From the NCBI RefSeq assembly GCF_016406305.1, contig NZ_CP066369.1, forward strand, positions 1,258,501-1,322,500: 64,000 nucleotides of DNA, given 5' to 3'. This document shows positions 36,547 to 45,523 of this stretch, in pieces. A program made the position numbers and the translations under genes. The notes under the pieces were generated by a model. That model saw only the letters and a program-made list of their open reading frames with translations. It was not told the DNA's origin and did no database searches. Origin of the DNA: Shewanella putrefaciens (GTDB lineage Bacteria > Pseudomonadota > Gammaproteobacteria > Enterobacterales > Shewanellaceae). The first letter of the stretch is position 1, and each line of letters starts with the position of its first letter.

Positions 36547-37659
36547 GTGATTGTATTTAGATACCTTATTCGAGAAGTTTTAAAAGCGCAAATTGCAGTA
36601 CTTTTTGTACTGTTAACTATTTTTATTAGCCAGCATTTCGTGCGTATACTGGCCGATGCCTCCGATGGTGAATTTCCTGCCTCCCTCATTGCGACATTAA
36701 TAGGCTTAAACCTCCCCTATTTAGTGGTACTCGTTTTACCCTTGAGTTTGTTTCTTGGGATCTTGATGGCCCATGGCCGCATGTATGCCGAGAACGAAAT
36801 GGTGATCCTCCATGGGGTCGGCGTGAGCGAGTGGTATGTGACCCGCGTGACCTTAATCCTTGCCGTCATCAATATGTTGTTTACGGGATATTTGTCCCTC
36901 TATGTCGCGCCTTGGGCGGAGGAACAGCAAAATCAAGTGCTGGAGAAAGCCCAATCAGAGGCTGGACTCGCGGCATTGGTGCAGGGGCGTTTCCAGGCGA
37001 GTCCTAACGGCCGCGCCGTGTTATTCGTAGAGCGCATTGGCAAAGATAACGAACTAGATAAAGTGTTTGTGGCCCAGTTACCCGATCCCAGTGATGAAAC
37101 TGGCTTAACCAATGTGGTGGTGGCGAAAGGTGGCCGGGTATTGGAAGACAATTCCGGCGCCCAGCAGTTGCAGCTAAATGAAGGGGTTCGTTACCAGGGG
37201 AGCCCGCAGCTGAAAAACTACCAAATGATTGAGTTTGGTGACTACAAAATGCAGATTAAAGAGCAACAAGTCGATGAACGTCGTCGCAAATTATCGGCTC
37301 TCCCGCTGAAGGATTTACTTAAAGTCGAAGGCTCAGAAGCCGTGGCCGAGTTCCAGTGGCGCCTCGCTATTCCATTGGCTATTCCGATTATGACGCTTAT
37401 CGCCGTGCCATTAGCAAGGGTTAACGTGCGCCAAGGTAAATTTGCCAAGATGCTGCCCGCGGTCCTCTTGTATTTAGGTTATTTTGGTCTGATGGTGGCT
37501 GGGCGTAAAGCGCTCCAAGATGGCGTGATCCCACAATATTTAGGCATGTGGTGGATACACTTATCTGCCTTGATCATGGGACTCCTACTGCTCGGTAAAG
37601 ACAGACCTCTGTTCGCGCGTTTATCCACTGCGATGGCCCGTAGAAAGGTGGCCGCATGA
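36547..37659 (+). CDS. lptF: LPS export ABC transporter permease LptF
   Basis: A 370-residue YjgP/YjgQ-type permease with six transmembrane segments and a periplasmic beta-jellyroll (about 125-255) that hands LPS to LptC. The N-terminus VFRYLIREVLKAQIAVLFVL and the C-terminal LAIPIMTLIAVPLARVNVRQGKFAKMLPA are typical. The start is likely GTG at 36547, since TATTTAGATA continues from it. It overlaps lptG by four bases. Confidence 0.96.
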   Translation: MIVFRYLIREVLKAQIAVLFVLLTIFISQHFVRILADASDGEFPASLIATLIGLNLPYLVVLVLPLSLFLGILMAHGRMYAENEMVILHGVGVSEWYVTRVTLILAVINMLFTGYLSLYVAPWAEEQQNQVLEKAQSEAGLAALVQGRFQASPNGRAVLFVERIGKDNELDKVFVAQLPDPSDETGLTNVVVAKGGRVLEDNSGAQQLQLNEGVRYQGSPQLKNYQMIEFGDYKMQIKEQQVDERRRKLSALPLKDLLKVEGSEAVAEFQWRLAIPLAIPIMTLIAVPLARVNVRQGKFAKMLPAVLLYLGYFGLMVAGRKALQDGVIPQYLGMWWIHLSALIMGLLLLGKDRPLFARLSTAMARRKVAA

Positions 37660-38714
37660 AGATCTTAGACCTTTATATCGCTAGGGTATTACTGAGCACT
37701 TCGGCGCTGTGTTTACTGGTACTCACTGGCCTTTCTGGCATTATCAAGTGGGTGGACCAATTGCGTTTAGTCGGTCGTGGGACTTATACCATGATGGATG
37801 CCGGCATCTATGTACTGTTTTTAGTGCCACGGGATATCGAAATGTTTTTCCCTATGGCCGTTCTGCTCGGTGCTTTAATCGGTATGGGCATGTTGGCGTC
37901 TAACTCCGAACTGGTGGTGATGCAGGCATCGGGGATGTCGCGTCTGCAGATCACGCTTTCCGCCATGAAAACGGCGGTGCCTTTAATGCTGATGGTAATG
38001 GCGCTGGGCGAGTGGGGCGCACCGATTGCTGAGCAGAAAGCCAATGAGTTGCAAGCCATTAAGTTATCCGGCGGAAGTTTAATTAAATCACACCGAGGCA
38101 TTTGGGCTAAGGATGGTGACCTATTCGTTAATATTGGGGAAGTTGAAGATATCAATAAACTCAATAACATCACTCTCTATAAATTCAATAATGAGCTTAA
38201 ACTTACCAATGTTGTACACGCTGATCGCGCCCTATTTGCGAAGGACAGTTGGCGTTTATTTGGGGTTGAGCGTACAGAAGTGACCTCCGATCTCGTGAGC
38301 TTAGATTACCTCGAAGAAGATGTATGGAAATCGAGTTTAACGCCGGATAAGCTCAGTGTCGTGTCGATTAAACCAGAGGCGCTCTCTATCCGTGGCCTAC
38401 TGGGTTATCTTGATTATTTGCAAACGAATAGCCAAGATCCCAGCCGTTATGAGCTCGCCCTATGGCGTAAATTTATGCAACCTATTACCGTCGGCGTCAT
38501 GATGCTGGTGGCGCTCTCCTTCGTATTTGGTCCGCTGCGAACCGTGACTATGGGGGCTAGGGTGTTACTTGGGGTTGTGGCGGGTTTTAGCTTCTATATC
38601 AGTAATGAAATCTTTGGCCCTATGAGCATAGTCTACGAGTTGCCCGCCTATGTGGGGGCGGTGGCACCAAGTCTGTTATTTACGGGGATTGCCTTCTACT
38701 TTATCCGGCGATGA
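37656..38714 (+). CDS. lptG: LPS export ABC transporter permease LptG
   Basis: A 352-residue partner of LptF with the same fold: KILDLYIARVLLSTSALCLLVLTGLSGIIKWVDQLR at the N-terminus, PRDIEMFFPMAVLLGALIGMGMLASNSELVVMQASGMSRLQI in the middle, and four C-terminal segments ending in FIRR. Together with LptB and LptC the pair extracts LPS from the inner membrane. A terminator follows. Confidence 0.96.
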   Translation: MKILDLYIARVLLSTSALCLLVLTGLSGIIKWVDQLRLVGRGTYTMMDAGIYVLFLVPRDIEMFFPMAVLLGALIGMGMLASNSELVVMQASGMSRLQITLSAMKTAVPLMLMVMALGEWGAPIAEQKANELQAIKLSGGSLIKSHRGIWAKDGDLFVNIGEVEDINKLNNITLYKFNNELKLTNVVHADRALFAKDSWRLFGVERTEVTSDLVSLDYLEEDVWKSSLTPDKLSVVSIKPEALSIRGLLGYLDYLQTNSQDPSRYELALWRKFMQPITVGVMMLVALSFVFGPLRTVTMGARVLLGVVAGFSFYISNEIFGPMSIVYELPAYVGAVAPSLLFTGIAFYFIRR

Positions 38715-38745
38715 TACGCATTGCGTTATTTCGATAGGAGTCTAT

Positions 38746-38774
38746 AAAAAACGACGCCAAAGCGTCGTTTTTTT
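38746..38774. terminator. Bidirectional terminator between lptG and RDD gene
   Basis: AAAAAACGACGC / GCGTCGTTTTTT stem, CAAA loop, T-tracts on both strands. Confidence 0.92.
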
Positions 38775-38839
38775 ATGGGCGAAGTTGGCTTGATTTAAGC
38801 CGAGAAATTTAAGCGCCTAAATTTAAGTTCGATGCCAAT

Positions 38840-39373
38840 TTAAGCACCGTGCCAGTTGCGCATTTGGTTGGCTTCCTTAGAGAGAACAACAACTTCGGAG
38901 CGGGTCATCATATCCTGCAGCGCGAGTTTATCGTTGTTAATTAATATCCAAAGATTTCCAATCCCCAGCAATGACCAAACGATGCGGGCATAGGCTGTGA
39001 TAAGGCTTAGGTTTTGGCCGTTAGGATGTTGAATTTTAAGGCGCCAGGCGCGCATTCCTAAGGTTTGGCCGCCTTTACTCCAAAATAATGCGTAGAAAGT
39101 CCCCACGCAGAGTGCTAACCAGAGTTGATAAATACCATGGTAAATGGGGGTGCCATTGAGCGCATCGGCAACATGCTCAAAGCCATTCATGCCGATAACG
39201 CCAGAATAGGCTAGGCCAAAGAAGAGGCCAAAACCAATGGCGCCAGAAAACATAAATACGGCGACGGCTAACAGCAGATCATAGATGGCTGCGCCTAGAC
39301 GGCGGAAGAAGCCTGCACGGGGAAAGTTGGCATGTTCAGTATTTAACATGGGGGTTCCTAGTCTGAAAATCAC
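38840..39373 (-). CDS. RDD family membrane protein
   Basis: A 177-residue protein with three hydrophobic segments and the RDD layout: FFRRLGAAIYDLLLAVAVF at the N-terminus (Arg, Asp), a long middle segment, and GQTLGMRAWRLKIQH near residue 105. RDD proteins are of largely unknown, possibly transport-related function. Confidence 0.85.
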   Translation of the reverse strand: MIFRLGTPMLNTEHANFPRAGFFRRLGAAIYDLLLAVAVFMFSGAIGFGLFFGLAYSGVIGMNGFEHVADALNGTPIYHGIYQLWLALCVGTFYALFWSKGGQTLGMRAWRLKIQHPNGQNLSLITAYARIVWSLLGIGNLWILINNDKLALQDMMTRSEVVVLSKEANQMRNWHGA

Positions 39374-39394
39374 AGTATGGAGCTAACATGTCGC

Positions 39395-39652
39395 TTAGGC
39401 TTCGGGCTCATCGTCACGGACAAAATGGATATTGCTAAAGCCAAAACGGGCAAACTCGACCTTTCTAAAATCTTTTTCCGCTTTTGCACCTTTGCGGGAA
39501 GTCATGGCAATTTGTTGTTCCATGGCGAGAAATTTGGCGAGATCTATCCCTTCCGCTTCGGCAACGGCTTCATATAAATCATGGTGTTTGTCGTAGCTAA
39601 AGGCGATGGTTTTAGTCTGACCTTTGAAGGTATAAGTGACTTGACGTGCCAT
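39395..39652 (-). CDS. Small conserved protein (DUF2960-like)
   Basis: An 85-residue soluble, charged protein (MARQVTYTFKGQTKTIAFSY, ending in an acidic tail) resembling a short family confined to Shewanella, Vibrio and relatives, which I believe is DUF2960. Function unknown. It sits between the RDD gene and the DUF486 gene on the same strand. Confidence 0.65.
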   Translation of the reverse strand: MARQVTYTFKGQTKTIAFSYDKHHDLYEAVAEAEGIDLAKFLAMEQQIAMTSRKGAKAEKDFRKVEFARFGFSNIHFVRDDEPEA

Positions 39653-39682
39653 GGGGAAAACTCTCCTGAAATAAGTCTGAAA

Positions 39683-40036
39683 TTAATTAAATTCACTTCT
39701 AAAAATAAAATACACGGCACCTAAGATGCACAGCCCCGCCCATAGATAATCGAGTTTTAAGGGCTCTTTCATATAGAAATAGGCAAAGGGGACGAACAAA
39801 CTTAAGGTGATGACTTCTTGTAAGATTTTTAACTGACCGACATTCATTACCGTGTAACCGATACGGTTGGCAGGCACTTGCAGTAAGTATTCAAATAGCG
39901 CAATTCCCCAGCTCACTAGGGCCGCAATAATCCAAGGTTTTGAGCCTAGCGTCTTCAAATGCCCGTACCAGGCAAAGGTCATAAAAATATTGCTAAGGCA
40001 GAGTAAACCGATAGTGGTGAGGGTTGGGTTCATCAT
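39683..40036 (-). CDS. DMT-superfamily small membrane protein (DUF486)
   Basis: A 117-residue protein with four transmembrane segments. LSNIFMTFAWYGHLK, GIALFEYLLQVPANRIGY, QLKILQEVITLSLFVPFAYFYMKEPLKLDYLWAGLCILGAVYFIF match DUF486, a small-multidrug-resistance-like family of unknown substrate. The start (40036 or 40033) overlaps the stop of the upstream acetyltransferase gene. Confidence 0.85.
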   Translation of the reverse strand: MMNPTLTTIGLLCLSNIFMTFAWYGHLKTLGSKPWIIAALVSWGIALFEYLLQVPANRIGYTVMNVGQLKILQEVITLSLFVPFAYFYMKEPLKLDYLWAGLCILGAVYFIFRSEFN

Positions 40037-40527
40037 ATATCTCGACGATTAATATTGTAAATCATGTACATAGCATCATGGGTGTAACTGCCAAGACATT
40101 TATTGATAGTCTGAGGTTTAAAACCCATTTTAAGCCAATAACTATCGGCACCTTGCACTGCCACTAGGGACAAGGAATTGAGATTATAGCGGTCCGCCAG
40201 TAGTTTTAAGCGCGTGAGCGCCTTAGCGCCTGCGCCTAACCCTTGGGCTTTGGCTGAAATCGCAATATCGTGCAGATAGAGGGTATCGGCCTTAGGTAAA
40301 TGGGTGATCGGCTCGTAGAGCGCGGGTGGCATGTTGATTGTCCAAGGGTGGGCTAAACAATATCCGACCACGGCATCATTCACCTCAAACACAAAACAGG
40401 ACTGTGGTGACACCTGCCACTTGCTTTGCAATACATGCAGGGGCTCAGGATCCAGTTGTGAGTAGCATTCCGCTTGGATCTGTAAAATGGCATCCCAATC
40501 CTGTGGGGTGATTGCACGCAATAACAT
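40033..40527 (-). CDS. GNAT family N-acetyltransferase
   Basis: A 164-residue GCN5-related acetyltransferase fold: LLRAITPQDWDAILQIQAECY at the N-terminus, LYLHDIAISAKAQGLGAGAKALTRL with the acetyl-CoA loop (QGLGAGAK, i.e. Q/RxxGxG/A), and WLKMGFKP near the end. Substrate unknown. It overlaps the DUF486 gene by four bases. Confidence 0.87.
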   Translation of the reverse strand: MLLRAITPQDWDAILQIQAECYSQLDPEPLHVLQSKWQVSPQSCFVFEVNDAVVGYCLAHPWTINMPPALYEPITHLPKADTLYLHDIAISAKAQGLGAGAKALTRLKLLADRYNLNSLSLVAVQGADSYWLKMGFKPQTINKCLGSYTHDAMYMIYNINRRDI

Positions 40528-40668
40528 GGCCGATATCTATCCCGTTCAAAGTGTCTTGATTAAAATAAGCTCGGCATTATATACCCAAACCGTCCTAAAA
40601 TGCGCTGAAACTCGACATTGACCTAGTTGAGTATCAACTTTGACTTAGCCGAGTATCAAAGTTGAGCA

Positions 40669-42174
40669 TTAGCCTAAATATCGCTGACGGAGATGACGCT
40701 CAAGATACTGGCTATTTAACGGTTCGCCCGTCGCTTGGCGCATGAGTTCATCTGTGGTCAGCAATGAGCCCTTAGCCCAAATATTGTCGCTCAGCCATTG
40801 AAAGATTGTGGCTAACTTGCCGGCATCGATTAAGGCTTCTATTGGACCTAAGGTTTGTTCCATCGAGAAGCGGCACTGCGCCGCATACATGGCACCCAAG
40901 GTATAACTGGGGAAATAGCCTAATTCCCCCACTGCCCAATGGATATCTTGCATACAGCCATCACGGTAATTGCCATCTGTGTTAATACCCAGCAGTTGTT
41001 GCATCTGGCTTGACCAAAAATCGGGTAGGTCATCTACGGCTAAACTGCCGTCGATAAAGGCTTTTTCAGCCTCAAAACGCAGCAAAATATGGCAAGGATA
41101 GGTGACTTCATCGGCATCGACGCGGATAAGTCCGGGATTAACGCGGGTGTAGTGTTTTGCCAAGTCTTGGGCGCTGAACTCGCAGCCTAAGTGCTGTTTA
41201 ATCAGGGGCTGCAATTGGCGTAAAAACGCCGGGTTAGCACCGAGCTGCATTTCACAGAATAGACTCTGGCTTTCATGGATGCCCATAGAACGTGCGAGCC
41301 CTGCGGGCTGGCCACGCCATTGTTTCGGCAAGCCTTGTTCATAACGGGCATGGCCGGTTTCATGGACTATCCCCATGATAGCACTGCTAAAATCGGTTTC
41401 ATTATAACGGGTAGTGATCCGCACATCGCTCGGAACGCCACCGCAAAATGGATGACTGCTGATATCGAGTCTGCCGTGATTAAAATCAAACCCCAGATAA
41501 GCCATCACCTCGCGGCCAAGGGCTTGTTGGGCACCGATGTCGAAGGGGCCATTAAGGGTGAGCCTAGGCTCATTTGCTTGCTTGGCTAATACTTCTTGGA
41601 TCAGGGGCGGTAACCAAGTCCTTAATCCTTTAAAGGTTTGTTCAAGTTTTGCCGTGGTCATGCCGGGTTCAAACTTATTGAGTAGGGCATCATAGGGCGG
41701 AATATTCAGTGCTTCACCCCGAATTTGCGCTTCCTCCCTCGTGAGGGCGATGACAGCGTTAAGATTGGCTTTAAAGCCCTGCCAATCATTATTTTTACGT
41801 TGCTCGCGCCATGCATTTTCACATTGATAGGCCATTTTAGTTTTGGCTTGCACTAGATCGCCGGGCACTAAGCTCGCCTGTTGGTACTGGTATAACATTT
41901 CCCTGAGGTTGGCCCGTTGCTCATGTGTCAGCGGCTCATCCGCGGCGCGGGTTAAGTTATCGGCTAAGGCGGCCGAGGTTTTGAGGTCGTGTATATGTAG
42001 CGCCAGTTCTGCCATCGCATCGGCGCGCTCATTGTTGCCGCCCATGGGCATCATGGCGGCTTGATCCCAATCCCCCAGCGCACAGAAATGCTCAAAGTGT
42101 GAAATTTTCTGGAAATGAGCGGTGAGTTTATCGTAACTTGGCGTGGGTTCTTTGGTGTTCATAACGGTATCCAT
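40669..42174 (-). CDS. Carboxypeptidase Taq (M32) metallopeptidase
   Basis: A 501-residue M32 carboxypeptidase. The zinc motif HEXXH is HETGH in IVHETGHARYEQGLP, followed by the family-typical GIHESQS (third ligand region) and DADEVTYPCHILLRFE. It trims C-terminal residues from peptides. The start at 42174 or 42162 cannot be settled because both have weak ribosome sites. Confidence 0.94.
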   Translation of the reverse strand: MDTVMNTKEPTPSYDKLTAHFQKISHFEHFCALGDWDQAAMMPMGGNNERADAMAELALHIHDLKTSAALADNLTRAADEPLTHEQRANLREMLYQYQQASLVPGDLVQAKTKMAYQCENAWREQRKNNDWQGFKANLNAVIALTREEAQIRGEALNIPPYDALLNKFEPGMTTAKLEQTFKGLRTWLPPLIQEVLAKQANEPRLTLNGPFDIGAQQALGREVMAYLGFDFNHGRLDISSHPFCGGVPSDVRITTRYNETDFSSAIMGIVHETGHARYEQGLPKQWRGQPAGLARSMGIHESQSLFCEMQLGANPAFLRQLQPLIKQHLGCEFSAQDLAKHYTRVNPGLIRVDADEVTYPCHILLRFEAEKAFIDGSLAVDDLPDFWSSQMQQLLGINTDGNYRDGCMQDIHWAVGELGYFPSYTLGAMYAAQCRFSMEQTLGPIEALIDAGKLATIFQWLSDNIWAKGSLLTTDELMRQATGEPLNSQYLERHLRQRYLG

Positions 42175-42243
42175 AGACTCAATCTTAAGGTGCTGTCGTT
42201 ATCTATTAGCACGAAAAAATAACAATAACAGGATGATAATATC

Positions 42244-42810
42244 ATGCAGCCAAAATCACATCACACTAAAACCATTAAAGGCATGACCATGGCGCTGTTG
42301 GTCGGCTTATCCAGTGCTGCCCATGCGGGAGCAGAGAGCTTTACACCGGGCAGCGCCATCCCCGAATTTGGGCAGATAGCAAAAGTAGATAGTACGCTCC
42401 CCATCCCCAAGGGAATGAAGTTTAAAATCGCCTTTGATATGAGCAAGGCGGCCGAAGTGGGCAAGCTAAATCGTCAACTCGAAAGCTTAGCGCGTTTTAT
42501 CAATATGCATGTAGCGGCCGGGGTGAAGGAAAGCGATATTGAACTGGCTATGGTGGTGCATGGCAGTGCCATTAGTGACTTAGCCGACGATACCTTTTAC
42601 GCTAAGTTGCATCAGGGGGCTCCAAATGCGAATAAGGCTTTGGTTAAAGCGTTAGTCGAGCACGGGGTGAAGTTTTATATCTGTGGACAAAGTGCGGCTT
42701 ATTTTGACTTAAACAACGGCTCACTACTGCCGGGGGTGGATATGGCATTGTCAGCGATGACTGCCCATGGCATTTTGGCGCAGCAAGGATTTAGCCAAAA
42801 TCCATTTTAA
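42244..42810 (+). CDS. Exported DsrE-family protein
   Basis: A 188-residue protein with a signal peptide (MALLVGLSSAAHAGA) and a DsrE/DsrF-like fold (KFKIAFDMSKAAEVGKLNRQLESLARFINMHVAAGV, LAMVVHGSAI, HGVKFYICGQSAAYFDL, DMALSAMTAHGILAQQGF). A cysteine in the YICGQS loop is the family's usual position. Periplasmic DsrE-like proteins of unknown role are common in this group. Confidence 0.75.
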   Translation: MQPKSHHTKTIKGMTMALLVGLSSAAHAGAESFTPGSAIPEFGQIAKVDSTLPIPKGMKFKIAFDMSKAAEVGKLNRQLESLARFINMHVAAGVKESDIELAMVVHGSAISDLADDTFYAKLHQGAPNANKALVKALVEHGVKFYICGQSAAYFDLNNGSLLPGVDMALSAMTAHGILAQQGFSQNPF

Positions 42811-42916
42811 GATGAATTTTTAGTTTGGAAATGGGGCTTGCCTTGTTATTCTGTGGTCCGTAAGTCGATAATTACAGTGAAATAAATGGAATGTTGTATC
42901 GTTCAAGGAGATGACT

Positions 42917-43552
42917 ATGTGGGCGTTTTTAGTTGAACAGCCTAATTTACCTTACACTATCGCCTTTGCCTGTGTGCTAGCCCTTGGTGTGTTTGAAGCC
43001 TTAGCCCTGTTAATCGGTTTGAGCATGTTAAGTGCCTTAGACCAATGGGTACCAACCGATGTTGATTATGATGCCGATGCGAGTGTCGGTGGGCTCACCG
43101 GCATTGCGGGCTGGTTATGTCTTAATCGACTCCCGTTGCTGATTTGGTTTGTGCTCGCGCTGACCAGTTTTGCGGTAACGGGTTATCTCACTAATTTTAT
43201 TAGTCTAAGTGTGGCGGGCATGCTATTGCCACAACTTTTCACCTTACCTATTGCCATCGTTGGCAGTGCATTCGCTTGCCGTTATTTAGGGCGAGTGCTT
43301 GCCGATCACTTACCCAAAAATGAATCGACGGCGATATCGCTAGACGATCTTAGCGGTTATGTTGGCACTATTACCTTAGGTTGTGCGATGAAAGGCATGC
43401 CCTCAGAGGCTGTCGTGCGCGATAAACATCAGCAAAAACATTATGTTTTAGTCGAGCCAGAAATATCGGGGGTCGAGTTTGCCTCAGGCACTCAGGTGGT
43501 GCTGCTAAGACGCGAGGGCCGAGTCTGGTCTGCGACGCGTTTTGATAATTAG
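42917..43552 (+). CDS. yqiJ: YqiJ family membrane protein (flotillin partner, OB-fold C-terminus)
   Basis: A 211-residue protein with an N-terminal membrane domain (three to four hydrophobic segments, residues about 12-130) and a C-terminal NfeD-like OB domain (SLDDLSGYVGTITLGCA... YVLVEPEISGVEFASGTQVVLLRREGRVWSATR). It matches E. coli YqiJ, which is cotranscribed with the flotillin YqiK. AAGGAG at 42905-42910 fits ATG 42917, not the adjacent ATG at 42911. Confidence 0.85.
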   Translation: MWAFLVEQPNLPYTIAFACVLALGVFEALALLIGLSMLSALDQWVPTDVDYDADASVGGLTGIAGWLCLNRLPLLIWFVLALTSFAVTGYLTNFISLSVAGMLLPQLFTLPIAIVGSAFACRYLGRVLADHLPKNESTAISLDDLSGYVGTITLGCAMKGMPSEAVVRDKHQQKHYVLVEPEISGVEFASGTQVVLLRREGRVWSATRFDN

Positions 43553-43589
43553 TATTTTAAAGCCATTATTTAATTGAAAAGGAAAGCAA

Positions 43590-45368
43590 ATGGATGTGTT
43601 AAACGAAGTCACTAATCCGAGTCATTTTGTGCTGTTAGTTGCGGGTATGGTAGTGATAGGCCTGATTGTTATCGGCCTGATTTTTGCCAAGTTATATAAA
43701 CGTGCGACCAAGGAAATGGCTTTTGTGCGTACGGGGTTTGGTGGCGAAAAAATTATTAAAGACGGCGGGGCTATAGTGTTACCCGTGCTGCATGAAACCA
43801 TTGCAGTGAATATGAATACCCTACGCATCGAAGTGGAGAAAACCCAAAAAGACGCCTTGATCACTAAAGATAGGATGCGCGTGGATGTGAAGGCCGACTT
43901 CTACTTACGTGTCGCCCCCAATGCCGACGGTATTTCGATGGCGGCACAAACACTAGGAACGCGCACCACTCGAGTGGAAGAGTTGAAAAAGTTGATGGAA
44001 TCTAAGTTTGTCGACGTACTGCGCGCCGTTGCGGCTGAGATGACTATGACAGAGATGCATGAGCAGCGCGCCGACTTTGTGCAGCGGGTGCAAAATAACG
44101 TCGCCAACGATCTCGAGAAAAACGGTCTCGAACTCGAATCGGTTTCGTTGACGGGTTTCGATCAAACTGATTTGCAGTTTTTTAATGAAAACAACGCATT
44201 CGACGCCGAAGGTCGTGCTCGCCTAGCGAAAATTATCGAAGAAAAACGCAAGGAAACCAACGATATTCAGCAGGAAAACCGCATTAAGATCGAGCAGCGT
44301 AACTTAGAGGCCGAAAAGGAATCTTTAGAGATTGAAAAGTCGGAGGAAGAAGCGCGCTTGATCCAGCAACAATCCCTCGAATTTAAACGCGCCGATCAAA
44401 AAGCGGAAATCATTAAACAGAAAGAAAACAAGGCCCGTGAAGAGCGCGAGGCCGAGATTGCCAAAGAGCGTGCCATCGAAACAGCAGAAATCGAAAAGAC
44501 CAAAGATATCGAAACCCGTGAGATTGAAAAGCGCAAATCTATCGAGCAGTCGCGTATTCAACAACAAAGGGATATCGAAGTTGCCGAGCAGGAAAAACGC
44601 ATTGCCGTTGCGGCCAAATCCGAAGAAGAATCCGCCGCCCGCGCCCGCGCCGCCGAAGCGGAAAAACTAAAGGTCGAAAAAGAAGAGGCGGTTATCACTG
44701 CGCGCCAAATAGCCGAAGCCAATCGCCGTAAAGAAATTGAAGTGATCGACGCCCGTAAGGAAGCGGAGCGCGACGCAGTCGGCGTGACAGTGCAGGCCGA
44801 GGCGGAAAAACGTGCCGCCGAAGACAGATCGAGCGCAATTCTGATTGAAGCCAGTGCCAGTGCCGATGCGAAAAAACTGCAGGCCGAAGCGGATGAGAAA
44901 GTGTATGCCGTTGAAGCCGCGGGTAAACAAGCACTTTATGAAGCTGAAAACGTACTGCGTGATGAGCAGATTGCCCTGCAAAAATCCCTCGCGATCTTAA
45001 AAGCATTGCCAGAAATTGTCGCCCAGGCGGTTAAACCGTTAGAAAACATCGAAGGCATTAAGATCCTTCAAGGTTATGGCACGGGTCATCAATTTACCGC
45101 CGGCGGGGAAGGTGCGCAGCATCAAGGTGGCATCGCAGAGCAAGTGACTAGCGCGGCATTAAACTACCGCGCCAATGCGCCCGTTGTCGATGCCATGTTA
45201 AGGGAACTTGGATTAGTGCATAGCGAAGCGGGCACTCTTAACGATCTGTTAAATGGCAATAATACCCTCACTACCGAAGCCTTAAATGTGGTGAAGTCGG
45301 CGAATACTGGGCTCAATGGTTATAGCCAAACGCAGGTAGTAGAGAGCCAAAGTGTGCTCAAGCCTTAA
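43590..45368 (+). CDS. yqiK: Flotillin family inner-membrane protein (YqiK-like)
   Basis: A 592-residue protein with one N-terminal membrane segment (residues about 12-32), an SPFH/band-7 domain (about 45-210) and a long charged coiled-coil of Glu/Lys/Arg/Ala heptads (about 215-440), the flotillin layout. Such proteins form membrane microdomains. It follows yqiJ by 37 bases, the conserved YqiJ-YqiK pairing. Terminator follows. Confidence 0.92.
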   Translation: MDVLNEVTNPSHFVLLVAGMVVIGLIVIGLIFAKLYKRATKEMAFVRTGFGGEKIIKDGGAIVLPVLHETIAVNMNTLRIEVEKTQKDALITKDRMRVDVKADFYLRVAPNADGISMAAQTLGTRTTRVEELKKLMESKFVDVLRAVAAEMTMTEMHEQRADFVQRVQNNVANDLEKNGLELESVSLTGFDQTDLQFFNENNAFDAEGRARLAKIIEEKRKETNDIQQENRIKIEQRNLEAEKESLEIEKSEEEARLIQQQSLEFKRADQKAEIIKQKENKAREEREAEIAKERAIETAEIEKTKDIETREIEKRKSIEQSRIQQQRDIEVAEQEKRIAVAAKSEEESAARARAAEAEKLKVEKEEAVITARQIAEANRRKEIEVIDARKEAERDAVGVTVQAEAEKRAAEDRSSAILIEASASADAKKLQAEADEKVYAVEAAGKQALYEAENVLRDEQIALQKSLAILKALPEIVAQAVKPLENIEGIKILQGYGTGHQFTAGGEGAQHQGGIAEQVTSAALNYRANAPVVDAMLRELGLVHSEAGTLNDLLNGNNTLTTEALNVVKSANTGLNGYSQTQVVESQSVLKP

Positions 45369-45472
45369 TCTCAACGACATTAAACTAAGTCAAATCAAGT
45401 AAAGCGCTCGCTGTTGCTCTTTTGAGTGTTTTGATGGTAAGGTATTGATAAATAATGCGAATTAAATAAAAT

Positions 45473-45500
45473 CGCTCACCATTATGGTGAGCGTTTTTTT
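45473..45500 (+). terminator. Intrinsic terminator after flotillin gene
   Basis: CGCTCACC / GGTGAGCG stem, five-base loop, run of seven T. Confidence 0.92.
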
Positions 45501-45523
45501 GGCATTAAATCAAATCTAATGGC

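Noticed and set aside
44667..44981. Open frames antisense to the flotillin coiled coil
   Set aside because: Phe/Leu-rich translations are the expected complement of Glu/Lys/Ala repeats.
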